Shown here: one piece after another, positions 23,383 through 31,301 of the stretch
Numbering within the stretch: the stretch's first letter is position 1
How the letters are laid out: the number at the start of each line of letters is the position of its first letter
Assembly (NCBI GenBank): GCA_035546775.1
Contig: DASZWD010000024.1
Coordinates: 1-34,730, forward strand
Direction: 5' to 3'
Source of the DNA: Acidimicrobiales bacterium
GTDB lineage: Bacteria > Actinomycetota > Acidimicrobiia > Acidimicrobiales > JACCXE01
DNA: 34,730 nucleotides
Program-made: the position numbers and the translations under genes
Notes under the pieces: generated by a model
The model's database searches: none
What the model was told of the DNA's origin: nothing
Seen by the model: the letters and a program-made list of their open reading frames with translations, nothing else

Positions 23383-24855
23383 TCAGATCTCCTTGCGCAG
23401 TTCGTGTTTCAGGACTTTGCCGCTGGCGTTGAGCGGCAGGGCGTCGACGCGGATGACGCGCCGCGGCACCTTGTAGTTCGCCATGCGCTCGCGGGCCCAG
23501 GCGATCAGTTCGTCGCCGTCGACGTCGCCGACGACGAAGGCCACGCCGACCTCGCCGAGCCGCTCGTCGGGCGCACCGACGACCGCCACCTGGCGCACGT
23601 CCGGGTGACCCAGCAGCGTGTTCTCGATCTCGGCCGGGTAGGCGTTGAACCCGCCGACGATGAACATGTCCTTCAGCCGATCGGTGATCTTGAGATAGCC
23701 CCGTGCGTCGAGCGAGCCGATGTCGCCGGTGTGCAGCCAGCCCTCCGCGTCGATGGCCTCGGCGGTCGCCGCGGGATTCTCGAAGTAGCCGCGCATGACG
23801 TTGTAGCCGCGCACGAGGATCTCGCCGCTCTCCGCGATGCGGATCTCGGTGTCGGGGATGGCGCAGCCCGACGTGGTGGCGATCGTCTCGTCGTCGTCGC
23901 CCGGACGGCAGATCGACACGACCCCGGTCGACTCGGTGAGGCCGTACGCCGTGACGATGTTCTCGTAGGTCAGCTCCTCGCGCAGGCGCCGGATCAGCTC
24001 GACGGGGATCGCCGCCGCGCCCGTCACGCACAACCGCAGCGACGACAGATCGACCTTGTCGCGGTCGGGGTGGTCGAGGATGGCCTGGTGCAGCGTCGGT
24101 GGACCCGGCAGCATCGAGATGCGCTCTTCGGCGATGCGGTGCAGCACCCTGCTGGCGTCGAAGACCGGTTCGGGCACGATGGTCGCGCCCTTCATGAGGC
24201 AGGCGAGGAAGCCGGCCTTGAACCCGAATGTGTGGAAGAACGGGTTGACGATCAGGTAGCGGTCGCCCGCGCGCAACCCCACGATCGAAGCCCACGCGTC
24301 GAAGACCCGCAGGGTCTGGCCGTGGGTGGTGACAACGCCCTTGGGCCGGCCCGTCGTGCCGGAGGTGAAGATGATGTCGGACACGTCGTCGGCGCCGACC
24401 TTGACGTCGACGTCGGCCTGCTGGGCCCGGAACTCGTCCCATGACGGGTCGCGGAACACCACGGTGCGCTCGAGGTCGGGCAGATCCTCGCCGGCGAGCA
24501 TGGCCGGGTAATCGGTGTCGAGAAATCCCTTGATGGTGAACAGCAGCCGCGCCCGCGCCGTGCGCAGCACGTAGGCGGCTTCGTCGCCCTTGAAGCGGGT
24601 GTTGATCGGCACGACGACGCCGCCCGCCGCCAGCACGCCGAGGGCGGCGAAGATCCACTCGCGCACGTTCGGCGCCCAGATCCCGGCGCGCTCGCCGGGT
24701 TGCAGCCCGGCGGCGACCACCGACGCGGCCGTGCGGTCGACCTCGGCGGCCAACTCGCGCCACGACAACCGCACGTCGCCGTCGACGAGCGCCTCGGCGT
24801 CACCGAAGGTGTCCGCCGCCCACTGCACCAACTCGGGAATCGTGGCCCACGTCAT
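23383..24855 (-). CDS. Acyl-CoA ligase, FadD3-like
   Basis: A 490-residue AMP-forming acyl-CoA synthetase. It carries the P-loop FTSGTTGRPKGVVTTH, the adenine motif VTAYGLTE, GWLHTGDIG, the hinge ITDRLKDMFIVGGFN and the catalytic Lys in NASGKVLKHEL. The stretches VNPFFHTFGFKAGFLACLMK and MLPGPPTLHQAILDHP resemble FadD3, which activates HIP, the C/D-ring propanoate left after A/B-ring degradation of steroids. The assignment is from remembered sequence and other ligases share parts of it. ATG at 24855 overlaps the EthD stop (ATGA). It is flanked by two EthD-type genes. Confidence 0.8.
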   Translation of the reverse strand: MTWATIPELVQWAADTFGDAEALVDGDVRLSWRELAAEVDRTAASVVAAGLQPGERAGIWAPNVREWIFAALGVLAAGGVVVPINTRFKGDEAAYVLRTARARLLFTIKGFLDTDYPAMLAGEDLPDLERTVVFRDPSWDEFRAQQADVDVKVGADDVSDIIFTSGTTGRPKGVVTTHGQTLRVFDAWASIVGLRAGDRYLIVNPFFHTFGFKAGFLACLMKGATIVPEPVFDASRVLHRIAEERISMLPGPPTLHQAILDHPDRDKVDLSSLRLCVTGAAAIPVELIRRLREELTYENIVTAYGLTESTGVVSICRPGDDDETIATTSGCAIPDTEIRIAESGEILVRGYNVMRGYFENPAATAEAIDAEGWLHTGDIGSLDARGYLKITDRLKDMFIVGGFNAYPAEIENTLLGHPDVRQVAVVGAPDERLGEVGVAFVVGDVDGDELIAWARERMANYKVPRRVIRVDALPLNASGKVLKHELRKEI

Positions 24856-25190
24856 AGGCGGTCGAAGATCACGTCGGGTTCCTCGGTGAGGACGAACTCG
24901 AGGCGCGACGCGTCGAGGAACTTTTCGATGTCCGCCGCGATCTCGGCGTAGTCGTCCTCGCGGATCGACGCGTAGAAGTCGTCGACCGACGCGAACCACT
25001 GGATCGTCACGCCGTCGTAGCCGTCGCCGTCGTCGTCGCCGCGCACGCGGTGGTTCTGCTCGTAGCGCAGGGCGTGCTGGCCGCTCCGGGTGCGGGCGAC
25101 GAGTGGGCCGTGCTCCTCGCGCCAGTAGCGGTGGAACTCGTCGGCCGCCATGCCGGGCTTGCGGCGCACGAAACAGATGAGCTTGATCAC
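24852..25190 (-). CDS. EthD-domain protein
   Basis: A 112-residue single ferredoxin-like domain. IKLICFVRRKPGMAADEFHR and YWREEHGPLV are the EthD signature, and the C-terminal half follows with IQWFASVDDFYASIREDDYA. EthD-type proteins are small dimeric barrels found beside oxygenases and dehydrogenases in catabolic operons; most have no proven reaction. GTG at 25190 is chosen because it overlaps the preceding stop as GTGA and starts the beta-strand of the domain. Confidence 0.78.
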   Translation of the reverse strand: MIKLICFVRRKPGMAADEFHRYWREEHGPLVARTRSGQHALRYEQNHRVRGDDDGDGYDGVTIQWFASVDDFYASIREDDYAEIAADIEKFLDASRLEFVLTEEPDVIFDRL

Positions 25191-26155
25191 GACAGCTGGG
25201 GCAGCACCTGCGACGCGATGAGTTCGAGACTCGGCCACGCCTGGTCCGGCGGCATGCCGCCGATGAGCGGGTGCAGGACGACCGAGCCCATCGGCCCGAG
25301 GTCACGCGCCAGCGCCACGCACTCGTCGGGCGTCACGATGACGTAGGTGCCTTCGGCCCGTAGTTGCTCGACGGTTTGGGCTTCGGAGTGCACGTGGCTC
25401 GTCTGCCCCTTGAGCTGCCACGAGTCGTAGACCTTCGTCTCGTACAGCAGGTACTCGCCCAACTCGGCCCACGCCTTGTCGGGGTCCTCGGCCACGTGCA
25501 CGAAGCCCGGCCCCTGCGGCAGCAGCACCATGCCGGGGCTCGTCCCGAGCCGCTCGCACTCGGCGTAGTAGATCTCCGACAGCTGCGGATCGCCGAGCGC
25601 CGGGAAGAACGACATGCCGTGCTTGGCGGCGCGGCGCGCCGCGTTGGGCGACGACCCGCCGATGAAGATCAGCGGATGCGGCTGGCTCAGCGGCCGCGGC
25701 GTGACGCGCACCGTGCGCCCCTGGTACTCGAAGGGCTCGCCGGTCCACGCCTGCTTGAGTACGCCGAGCATTTCGTCGAAGTCGTCGCCCCGTGACTTCC
25801 ACGGCCTGTCGAACATGGCGTACTCGCTCGGGCGGTAGCCGAGGCCGAGCACGAGCGACAGCCGCCCACCACTGACGAGGTCGAGTACCGCGATGTCCTC
25901 GGCGAGACGCAACGGATCGTGCAGCGGGGCGAGGATCGCCGCGATGTTGATCATGATGCGCTCGGTGGCACCGGCAATGGCGCCGGCCAGCACCAGCGGC
26001 GACGACAAGTAGCCGTCGTCCACGCCGTGGTGCTCCGACACCGTCACGCTGGCGAGGCCGTGCTGCTCGGCCCACGCACTCATGTCGAGGGCGGCGCGGT
26101 AGAGCTCACTAGGCGATGCCGGCGAGATCGACGGGCTGCGCATGTCGAAGCGCAT
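25187..26155 (-). CDS. Luciferase-like (LLM) flavin/F420-dependent oxidoreductase
   Basis: A 322-residue LLM protein. It shows SVTVSEHHGVDDGYLSSPLV, DIAVLDLVSGGRLSLVLGLG, YRPSEYAMFDRP and PHPLIFIGGSSPNAARRAAK. These fit the luciferase-like TIM barrel; the cofactor may be FMN or F420. It differs clearly from the other two LLM proteins of the window. The start is ATG at 26155, which shares one base with the ligase stop (TGATG); GTG at 26158 or ATG at 26164 are alternatives. It lies between two acyl-CoA ligase genes, suggesting action on a carboxylate or CoA-ester intermediate. Confidence 0.82.
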   Translation of the reverse strand: MRFDMRSPSISPASPSELYRAALDMSAWAEQHGLASVTVSEHHGVDDGYLSSPLVLAGAIAGATERIMINIAAILAPLHDPLRLAEDIAVLDLVSGGRLSLVLGLGYRPSEYAMFDRPWKSRGDDFDEMLGVLKQAWTGEPFEYQGRTVRVTPRPLSQPHPLIFIGGSSPNAARRAAKHGMSFFPALGDPQLSEIYYAECERLGTSPGMVLLPQGPGFVHVAEDPDKAWAELGEYLLYETKVYDSWQLKGQTSHVHSEAQTVEQLRAEGTYVIVTPDECVALARDLGPMGSVVLHPLIGGMPPDQAWPSLELIASQVLPQLS

Positions 26156-27789
26156 CACGAACATGGCCACTGGGAACCCCTTCCGTGGGCGTCGAACTCG
26201 GAGCGGAGCGCGGCGCGGTCGGCGTCGGTCATCGGTGTGAACGCCGGGTCGCCGCGCTCGGCGCGCCAGTAGACGGGATCGTCCGTCATCCACGCCTCCG
26301 CCCGCAGCGCCGCCTTCTGCACCTTGTTCGAAACCGTGAGGGGCATGTGGGGCACGAGGCGCACGAAGCGCGGCGCCCACTTGGTACCGAGGTCGGGCTG
26401 GGCGGCGAGAAACGGCGCCAGCGCGGCGGCGTCGAGCGTCGCGCCCGGCCGCAGTTCGACCACCGCCATCACCTGGTCGCCGCTGCGGGCGTCGGGCACG
26501 GCGAACACCGCCACCGCCGCGACGCCCGGCAGTCGCGCCAGGATGCGCTCGACCGGCGCGGCGGCGAAGTTCTCACCGTCGACGCGCAGCCAGTCGGCGT
26601 TGCGCCCGGCGAACCAGAAGAAACCCTGGTCGTCGCGATAGGCGAGGTCGCCCGACCAGTACCACCCGTTGCGCGAGCGCGCCGCGAACGCTTCCTCGTT
26701 GCGGTAGTAGCCCTCGAAGCGCTGGAGACCTTGGGTGTTGACGATCTCGCCCGTCGCCTCCTCGGCGTTGAGCAGCCGGCCCTGGGCGTCGAAGCGCGCC
26801 GGCGGGCACTCCTCCATCGTGTCGGGGTTGACCACGATCACGCCCGGCGCTCCGACGCCGAGCGCGCCGGCGGGCATGTCGGGCACGCGCTGGATGACCG
26901 CGCCGCCTTCGCTCGATCCGTAGCCCTCGATGATCTTGCATCCGAAGCGGCGCTCGAAGCGTTCGATGTCGAGGTCCGATGCTTCGTTGCCGAAGCCGCG
27001 TTGGAGGGGGTTGTCGGCGTCGTCGGGGCGCTCTTCGGTGCCGAGCACGTACGTGAGCGCCTTGCCGACGTAGGTGAAGTAGGTGGCGCCGTAGCGGCGT
27101 ACGTCAGCGAGGAAGCCGCTGGCGGAGAACTTCGGGGCCAGGGCGACGGTCGCACCGGTGCGCACCGCCGGGGCCCACAACGCCATCAGCGCGTTGCCGT
27201 GGAACAGCGGCATCGGCGCGTAACAGACGTCGTCGCGGTTGACGCCGTACTGGGCCTCGACGCGCTCGGCGATCGACGCCAGCCGGCCTTGCGTGCAGCG
27301 CACCGCCTTGGGCGCGCCGGTCGTGCCCGACGTGAACAGCAGCAGCAACAGCGTCTCGTCGTCGACCGCGGCGGGCGTGTGCTCGCGGTGATCGGTGACG
27401 AGTTGCTTGTACTCCGTCGAGCCGACGTCGAGCAACCGCACGCCGAGGTCGAGGCCGTCGAGGAGGGCGACGCCGGCCGCGTCGGTGACGATGAGCTGGC
27501 AGTCGGTGTGGCGAATGTCGTTGGCCAACTCGTCGCCGCGGCGCGTCGGGTTGATGCCGACGATCACCGCGCCGGCCAGCGCCGCGCCGCCCAGCCAGAA
27601 AGCGAACTCGGGCACGTTGTCGAGCAGCACGCCGATGTGGGGCGGGCCGTCGACGCGCAGCGCCTCGAACACCGCCGCCCGACTCGTGCTCTCGCGCACG
27701 ACGTCGGCCCACGTCCAGGATTCGTCACCGGCGAGCAGGCCGACGTGGTCGTCGTCGGCGCGCGCCGCGAGCAGCGCGGCGATGGTCAC
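26155..27789 (-). CDS. Acyl-CoA ligase, FadD17-like
   Basis: A 544-residue AMP-forming ligase. It has the P-loop FTSGTTGAPKAVRCTQ, the adenine motif EGYGSSEGG, SGDLAYRD and the hinge-like RNADWLRVDGENFAA. LLDNVPEFAFWLGGAALAGA, VIVGINPTRRGDELANDI and EERPDDADNPLQRGFGNE closely recall FadD17 of M. tuberculosis, which activates steroids with a five-carbon carboxylated side chain. The tail after about residue 505 (WMTDDPVYWRAERGDPAFTP) makes it somewhat longer than FadD17. GTG at 27789 overlaps the previous stop (GTGA). Together with heteromeric dehydrogenases this favours a C24-type steroid acid substrate, an inference. Confidence 0.82.
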   Translation of the reverse strand: MTIAALLAARADDDHVGLLAGDESWTWADVVRESTSRAAVFEALRVDGPPHIGVLLDNVPEFAFWLGGAALAGAVIVGINPTRRGDELANDIRHTDCQLIVTDAAGVALLDGLDLGVRLLDVGSTEYKQLVTDHREHTPAAVDDETLLLLLFTSGTTGAPKAVRCTQGRLASIAERVEAQYGVNRDDVCYAPMPLFHGNALMALWAPAVRTGATVALAPKFSASGFLADVRRYGATYFTYVGKALTYVLGTEERPDDADNPLQRGFGNEASDLDIERFERRFGCKIIEGYGSSEGGAVIQRVPDMPAGALGVGAPGVIVVNPDTMEECPPARFDAQGRLLNAEEATGEIVNTQGLQRFEGYYRNEEAFAARSRNGWYWSGDLAYRDDQGFFWFAGRNADWLRVDGENFAAAPVERILARLPGVAAVAVFAVPDARSGDQVMAVVELRPGATLDAAALAPFLAAQPDLGTKWAPRFVRLVPHMPLTVSNKVQKAALRAEAWMTDDPVYWRAERGDPAFTPMTDADRAALRSEFDAHGRGSQWPCS

Positions 27790-29282
27790 GCGTACCGCGA
27801 CCGCAGCTCGTGCTTCAGCACTTTGCCGGTCGGATTGCGCGGCAGCGCGTCGACGTGCACGACGCGCTCGGGCACCTTTTGGATCATCAGCCCCTTGCCG
27901 GTGAGGAAGTCGACGATCTCGACCAGCTCGATACGGTCGTCGGCGTCGACGCACACGACGACGGCGCAGGCGATCTCGCCCGCCGTTTCGTGCGGCAGGC
28001 CGATCACGGCGACGTCGACGATCTTCTCGTGGGTGAACAGGAGATCTTCGACTTCTTTCGCGCTGATGTTCTCGCCCTTGCGGATGATGATGTCCTTGAC
28101 GCGACCGGTGATGCGCACGTTGCCGGCGGCGTCGATCTCGCCGATGTCGCCGGTGCAGAACCAGCCGTCGTCGTCGAACGCGTCCTTGTCGAGTTCGGGG
28201 TCGAGGTAGCCCTTCATCAGCTGCGGCGCCTTCACGCGGATCTCACCGTTGTCCGCGATGCGCAGGTGCACGCCGCGGGTGGCGCGCCCTTCGGTCTCGG
28301 CCAGCACCTCGTCGGTGTCGTCGACACTGGCCATCGTGATGATCGGTGCCTCGGTAAGCCCGTAGCCCGACACGATGCCGACGCCGCCCAGCTCGCGTTT
28401 GAGGTCGTAGTGCAGCTGCGGCGGCTTGGGCGCTCCACCGCCGGGGAAGGCGCGCACGTCGGGGAACAGCGGGGTGTCGGGCTGGGCGCGCTGCGCCGCG
28501 AGGTACGCCATGTGGAACGTCGTGCCCGAGCCGGCGAGGGTGACGCCTTCGCGGGCCAGCACCGGCGGCGTCGCCACCGGGTCGAAGGCCTCGACGAGGA
28601 TGGTCGTGCAGCCTTCGAGCAGCGTCGAGAACAGCCACGTGATGCCGCCGATGTGGGTGAAGGGGAACACCAGACCGCTGCGGTCGTCGGCGGTGAGCGC
28701 GAGGCGCTCGTCCATGGCGATCGCCGTCGCCATGATCGTGGCGTCGGTGTGCTGGGCGCCCTTGGGGTCGGCGGTGGTACCCGACGTGTAGAAGAGCCAG
28801 CGGACGGGTTCGCCGCCCTCGTCGTGCCACGGCAGCAGCAGCGACGGGTCGGCGCCGGGGAGTTCCTTGTCGGCGGTCAGCACGGCGAGGCCGTTGATTT
28901 CGCCGGCGATCTCGTTGGCCATGGCGAAGAAGTCGAAGCCGCGCCACTCCGTCGGCACGATCAGCAGCTTCGTCTTGGCCTGGCGGCACACGAAGCCGAC
29001 CTCGCGCTGCCGGTAGATCGGCAGGATCGGGTTCTGCACCGCGCCGACGCGGGCGAGCGCGCCGACGAGCACGAACGACTCGATCCACGTCGGCAGCTGC
29101 CACGACACGACGTCGCCCTCGGCGATGCCGTGGGCTTCGAGACCGGCGGCGGCGCGCTCGACGTCTTCGAAGTACTCGGCGAAGGTGAGCGTGCGCTCGT
29201 CCTGGTCGACGAGCATGGTGGCGTTCGGCGTCGCGTGGGCGCGCTTGGCGATGAGGTCGACGAGCGACGTGGCTTCGATCAT
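27786..29282 (-). CDS. Acyl-CoA ligase (cyclohexanecarboxylate/medium-chain type)
   Basis: A 498-residue AMP-forming ligase. FYTSGTTADPKGAQHTD is the P-loop, SGYGLTEAP the adenine motif, GWFCTGDIGEID the following motif, ITGRVKDIIIRKGENISAKE the hinge and NPTGKVLKHEL the catalytic Lys region. SWQLPTWIESFVLVGALARV and NPILPIYRQREVGFVCRQA resemble cyclohexanecarboxylate-CoA ligase (AliA) and related FadD proteins. Substrate uncertain. ATG at 29282 overlaps the amidohydrolase stop (ATGA). It is the first of three distinct ligases in one operon, implying more than one carboxylate is activated. Confidence 0.85.
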   Translation of the reverse strand: MIEATSLVDLIAKRAHATPNATMLVDQDERTLTFAEYFEDVERAAAGLEAHGIAEGDVVSWQLPTWIESFVLVGALARVGAVQNPILPIYRQREVGFVCRQAKTKLLIVPTEWRGFDFFAMANEIAGEINGLAVLTADKELPGADPSLLLPWHDEGGEPVRWLFYTSGTTADPKGAQHTDATIMATAIAMDERLALTADDRSGLVFPFTHIGGITWLFSTLLEGCTTILVEAFDPVATPPVLAREGVTLAGSGTTFHMAYLAAQRAQPDTPLFPDVRAFPGGGAPKPPQLHYDLKRELGGVGIVSGYGLTEAPIITMASVDDTDEVLAETEGRATRGVHLRIADNGEIRVKAPQLMKGYLDPELDKDAFDDDGWFCTGDIGEIDAAGNVRITGRVKDIIIRKGENISAKEVEDLLFTHEKIVDVAVIGLPHETAGEIACAVVVCVDADDRIELVEIVDFLTGKGLMIQKVPERVVHVDALPRNPTGKVLKHELRSRYA

Positions 29283-31015
29283 CTGGTTTGCACCGTGCCG
29301 GTGAGGACCGTTGCCGTGTCGCGGCCCGACCGCAGGATCGTGCCGGGCGTCGCGCCGGTGGCGACCCCGTCGACGACGGTCTCGACGCCGTTGACCAGCA
29401 CGCGCACGATGCCGGTCGAATCGGCGGTGAGGCGCTTGGCGTCGCCCGGCAGGTCAGCGACCAGCGTGGCCGGCCCGGAGTCGATGGTGGCGGGGTCGAA
29501 CACGACGAGGTCGGCGTGGTTGCCGATGGCGATGCGGCCGCGGTCGCGCAGGCCGAAGAGGCGCGCCGGCGCGTCGGTGATCATCTGCACCGCCTTCTCC
29601 AGCGGGACGAGCCGGCGGCCGCGCAGCATGTCGCCGAGGAAGCGCGTGGTGTAGGGCGCCCCACACATGCGGTCGAGGTGGGCGCCGGCGTCGGAGCCGC
29701 CGAGCATCGCCCGGTCGTCGTCCCACACGCGCTGGCGCAGCGCCCAGGTGTCGTCGTCGTTGTCCGGCGTCATCGGCCACAGGACGGTGCGCAGCTCGTC
29801 GTTGCACACGATGTCGACCAGCACGTCGAAGGGATCGCCGCCGCGCTCGTCGGCGACGTCTTGCACGACGCGACCCTTCAGGCCTTCGTTGGCCGGCGAG
29901 AAGGTGTCGCCGATGACGTAGCGGCCGAAGTAGGTGAGGCGCTTGAACACGCCCGCCTGCGGGCTGCGGCCCTTTTCGATGAGGTCCTTGCGCACCTCGG
30001 GGTCGCGCAGCTTGGCCATGCGTTCGGGGACGGGAAGCCGCATGACGTCCTGCCAGCCGGGGATGAGGAACAGCGCGCAGTGGGTGCCGAAGCTCATGTT
30101 CATCGGGACCAGCACCGGCATGGTGAGCGCCACGATCTCGGCGCCGCGTTGGCGGGCGATGGTGGACGCTTCGAGCTGGCGCTCGACGCGCTCGGGGCTG
30201 CGGGCGTCGACGGTCAGCACGTTCCAGTTGATCGGCCTTCTTGCTGCCGCGCTCATGCCCGCCAGCAGGTCGATCTCGTCGTCGGAGAACTGGTCGAGGC
30301 AGCCCTGGACGATGCCTTCGAGGGTGGTGCCCTCGTGTTCGCCGACCGCCGCGCACAGCGCCAGCAGTTCGTCGGGGGTCGCCCAGCGGCTCGCGACGGG
30401 TTGGCCGTCGCCGTCGGAGTGGGTGCTCGACAGCGTGGTCGACAGGCCGAGGCCGCCGCTTTCGATCGAGGCGTGCAGGACGCGCACCATCTCGGCGAGC
30501 TGGTCGGGTGTCGCCTCGTTGCCGATGGCAGCGGCGCCCATGACGTAGCGGCGCAGGCCGCAGTGGCCGACGAGGAAGCCGGCGTTGACGGCGGTGGTGC
30601 CGTCGAGTGCGTCGAGGTACTCGCCGAAGCTCTCCCACTTCCACGGGACGCCGGTCTCGAGGGCCTCGAGGGGCATGCCCTCGACCTTGGCCATCATGCG
30701 GCGGATGTAGTCGGCGTCTTCCTCGTGGATGGGTGCCAGCGTGAAGCCGCAGTTGCCGCCGATGACGGTGGTGACGCCGTGCACGTTGGAGGGCGTGGCG
30801 TAGGGGTCCCAGAACAGTTGGGCGTCGTAGTGGGTGTGGGGGTCGACGAATCCGGGCGTGACGACGAGGCCGTCGGCGTCGAGGACGGTGTGCGCGTCCT
30901 CGTCAGCCGCGCCCATGGACACGATCCGGCCGTCGCGCACGCCGACGTCGCCGACGTAGCCCGGGGCGCCCGTTCCGTCGACGATCGTGGCGCCTCGCAC
31001 GAGGTAATCGAGCAT
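29279..31015 (-). CDS. Amidohydrolase, N-acyl-D-amino-acid deacylase family
   Basis: A 578-residue metal-dependent hydrolase. It has the N-terminal beta-sandwich strand YLVRGATIVDGTGAPG, the HTH metal pair at residues 60-62 (GFVDPHTHYDAQLFWDP), GGNCGFTLAP, the distal Asp in GGSDAGAHLD and the C-terminal GRIAIGNHADLVVFD. This fits the D-aminoacylase branch of amidohydrolases, which cleave amide bonds of N-acyl amino acids and related compounds. ATG at 31015 is preferred over ATG at 31024 because TACGAT lies exactly 7 nt before it, as at other leaderless starts here. It is the first gene of the ten-gene operon and follows a perfect 15-bp palindrome. Confidence 0.85.
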   Translation of the reverse strand: MLDYLVRGATIVDGTGAPGYVGDVGVRDGRIVSMGAADEDAHTVLDADGLVVTPGFVDPHTHYDAQLFWDPYATPSNVHGVTTVIGGNCGFTLAPIHEEDADYIRRMMAKVEGMPLEALETGVPWKWESFGEYLDALDGTTAVNAGFLVGHCGLRRYVMGAAAIGNEATPDQLAEMVRVLHASIESGGLGLSTTLSSTHSDGDGQPVASRWATPDELLALCAAVGEHEGTTLEGIVQGCLDQFSDDEIDLLAGMSAAARRPINWNVLTVDARSPERVERQLEASTIARQRGAEIVALTMPVLVPMNMSFGTHCALFLIPGWQDVMRLPVPERMAKLRDPEVRKDLIEKGRSPQAGVFKRLTYFGRYVIGDTFSPANEGLKGRVVQDVADERGGDPFDVLVDIVCNDELRTVLWPMTPDNDDDTWALRQRVWDDDRAMLGGSDAGAHLDRMCGAPYTTRFLGDMLRGRRLVPLEKAVQMITDAPARLFGLRDRGRIAIGNHADLVVFDPATIDSGPATLVADLPGDAKRLTADSTGIVRVLVNGVETVVDGVATGATPGTILRSGRDTATVLTGTVQTR

Positions 31016-31044
31016 CGTCGGCATCGTATCTGACGGTCCGTCAG
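31016..31044 (-). promoter_or_regulatory. Operon promoter with palindromic operator CTGACGG-a-CCGTCAG
   Basis: On the minus strand, a perfect 15-bp palindrome (31044-31030) is followed one base later by TACGAT (31028-31023), a TAnnnT -10 hexamer placed 7 nt before the ATG at 31015. A TetR-type repressor could bind the palindrome and block this promoter. The half-site CCGTCAG also occurs in the livK promoter (10163-10169). The binding protein is unknown; the sequence does not fit the KstR pattern. Confidence 0.5.
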
Positions 31045-31081
31045 GTTTGCGGCGGGCGGCCAGCGGGCGGTGCCGCCGCAA

Positions 31082-31101
31082 GGCCGGCGGGTTCGCCGGC
31101 C
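31082..31101. repeat. GC-rich hairpin GGCCGGCG-ggtt-CGCCGGCC
   Basis: Perfect 8-base inverted repeat with a four-base loop in the divergent intergenic region, upstream of both flanking promoters. No T tract follows on either strand. Function unknown. Confidence 0.5.
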
Positions 31102-31136
31102 ACGCCACCGCAAAGTGCTCTCGCCACGTGGGGGGT

Positions 31137-31218
31137 TGACCACTAGTTGCTTAAGTACCTGAATCGAACAGTGCAACGCCCCACTGTTCGATTCAGGTAC
31201 CTAGCTAACCAGTGGTCA
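31137..31218. repeat. 82-bp near-perfect palindrome between divergent genes
   Basis: Inner perfect 19-base arms (31155-31173 and 31182-31200, GTACCTGAATCGAACAGTG and its complement) flank an 8-base centre. Outer arms TGACCACTAGTT (31137-31148) and AACCAGTGGTCA (31207-31218) match at 11 of 12 positions, with an unpaired 6 by 6 bulge between. It is not between convergent genes, so a terminator role is unlikely. A cruciform, a protein-binding site, a MITE-like remnant or a dispersed palindromic element are possible. No target-site duplication is evident. The intergenic region 31045-31288 otherwise shows only the hairpin at 31082. Confidence 0.7.
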
Positions 31219-31288
31219 CACCCAGGTGTTGGGAGAGCCACCTCTTCGGGGCGGGCGGGCGGCAGCGAGCGGTGGCGGCGGCGTCGCC

Positions 31289-31301
31289 TACGGTCGGCGG
31301 A
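31289..31301 (+). promoter_or_regulatory. Putative leaderless promoter of the cytochrome b-like gene
   Basis: TACGGT (31289-31294) fits TAnnnT and is followed by exactly 7 nt and the GTG at 31302. No separate Shine-Dalgarno is present. Same geometry as the starts at 1464, 2411, 19007 and 31015. Confidence 0.4.

Noticed and set aside
31182-31217. GTTCGATTC resembling a tRNA T-arm
   Set aside because: No acceptor, D-arm or anticodon stem can be formed; the sequence is one half of a long palindrome.
31137-31218. Integron attC-like recombination site
   Set aside because: The palindrome size fits, but core sites of the GTTRRRY/RYYYAAC type are not present at the expected ends and no integron gene is nearby.
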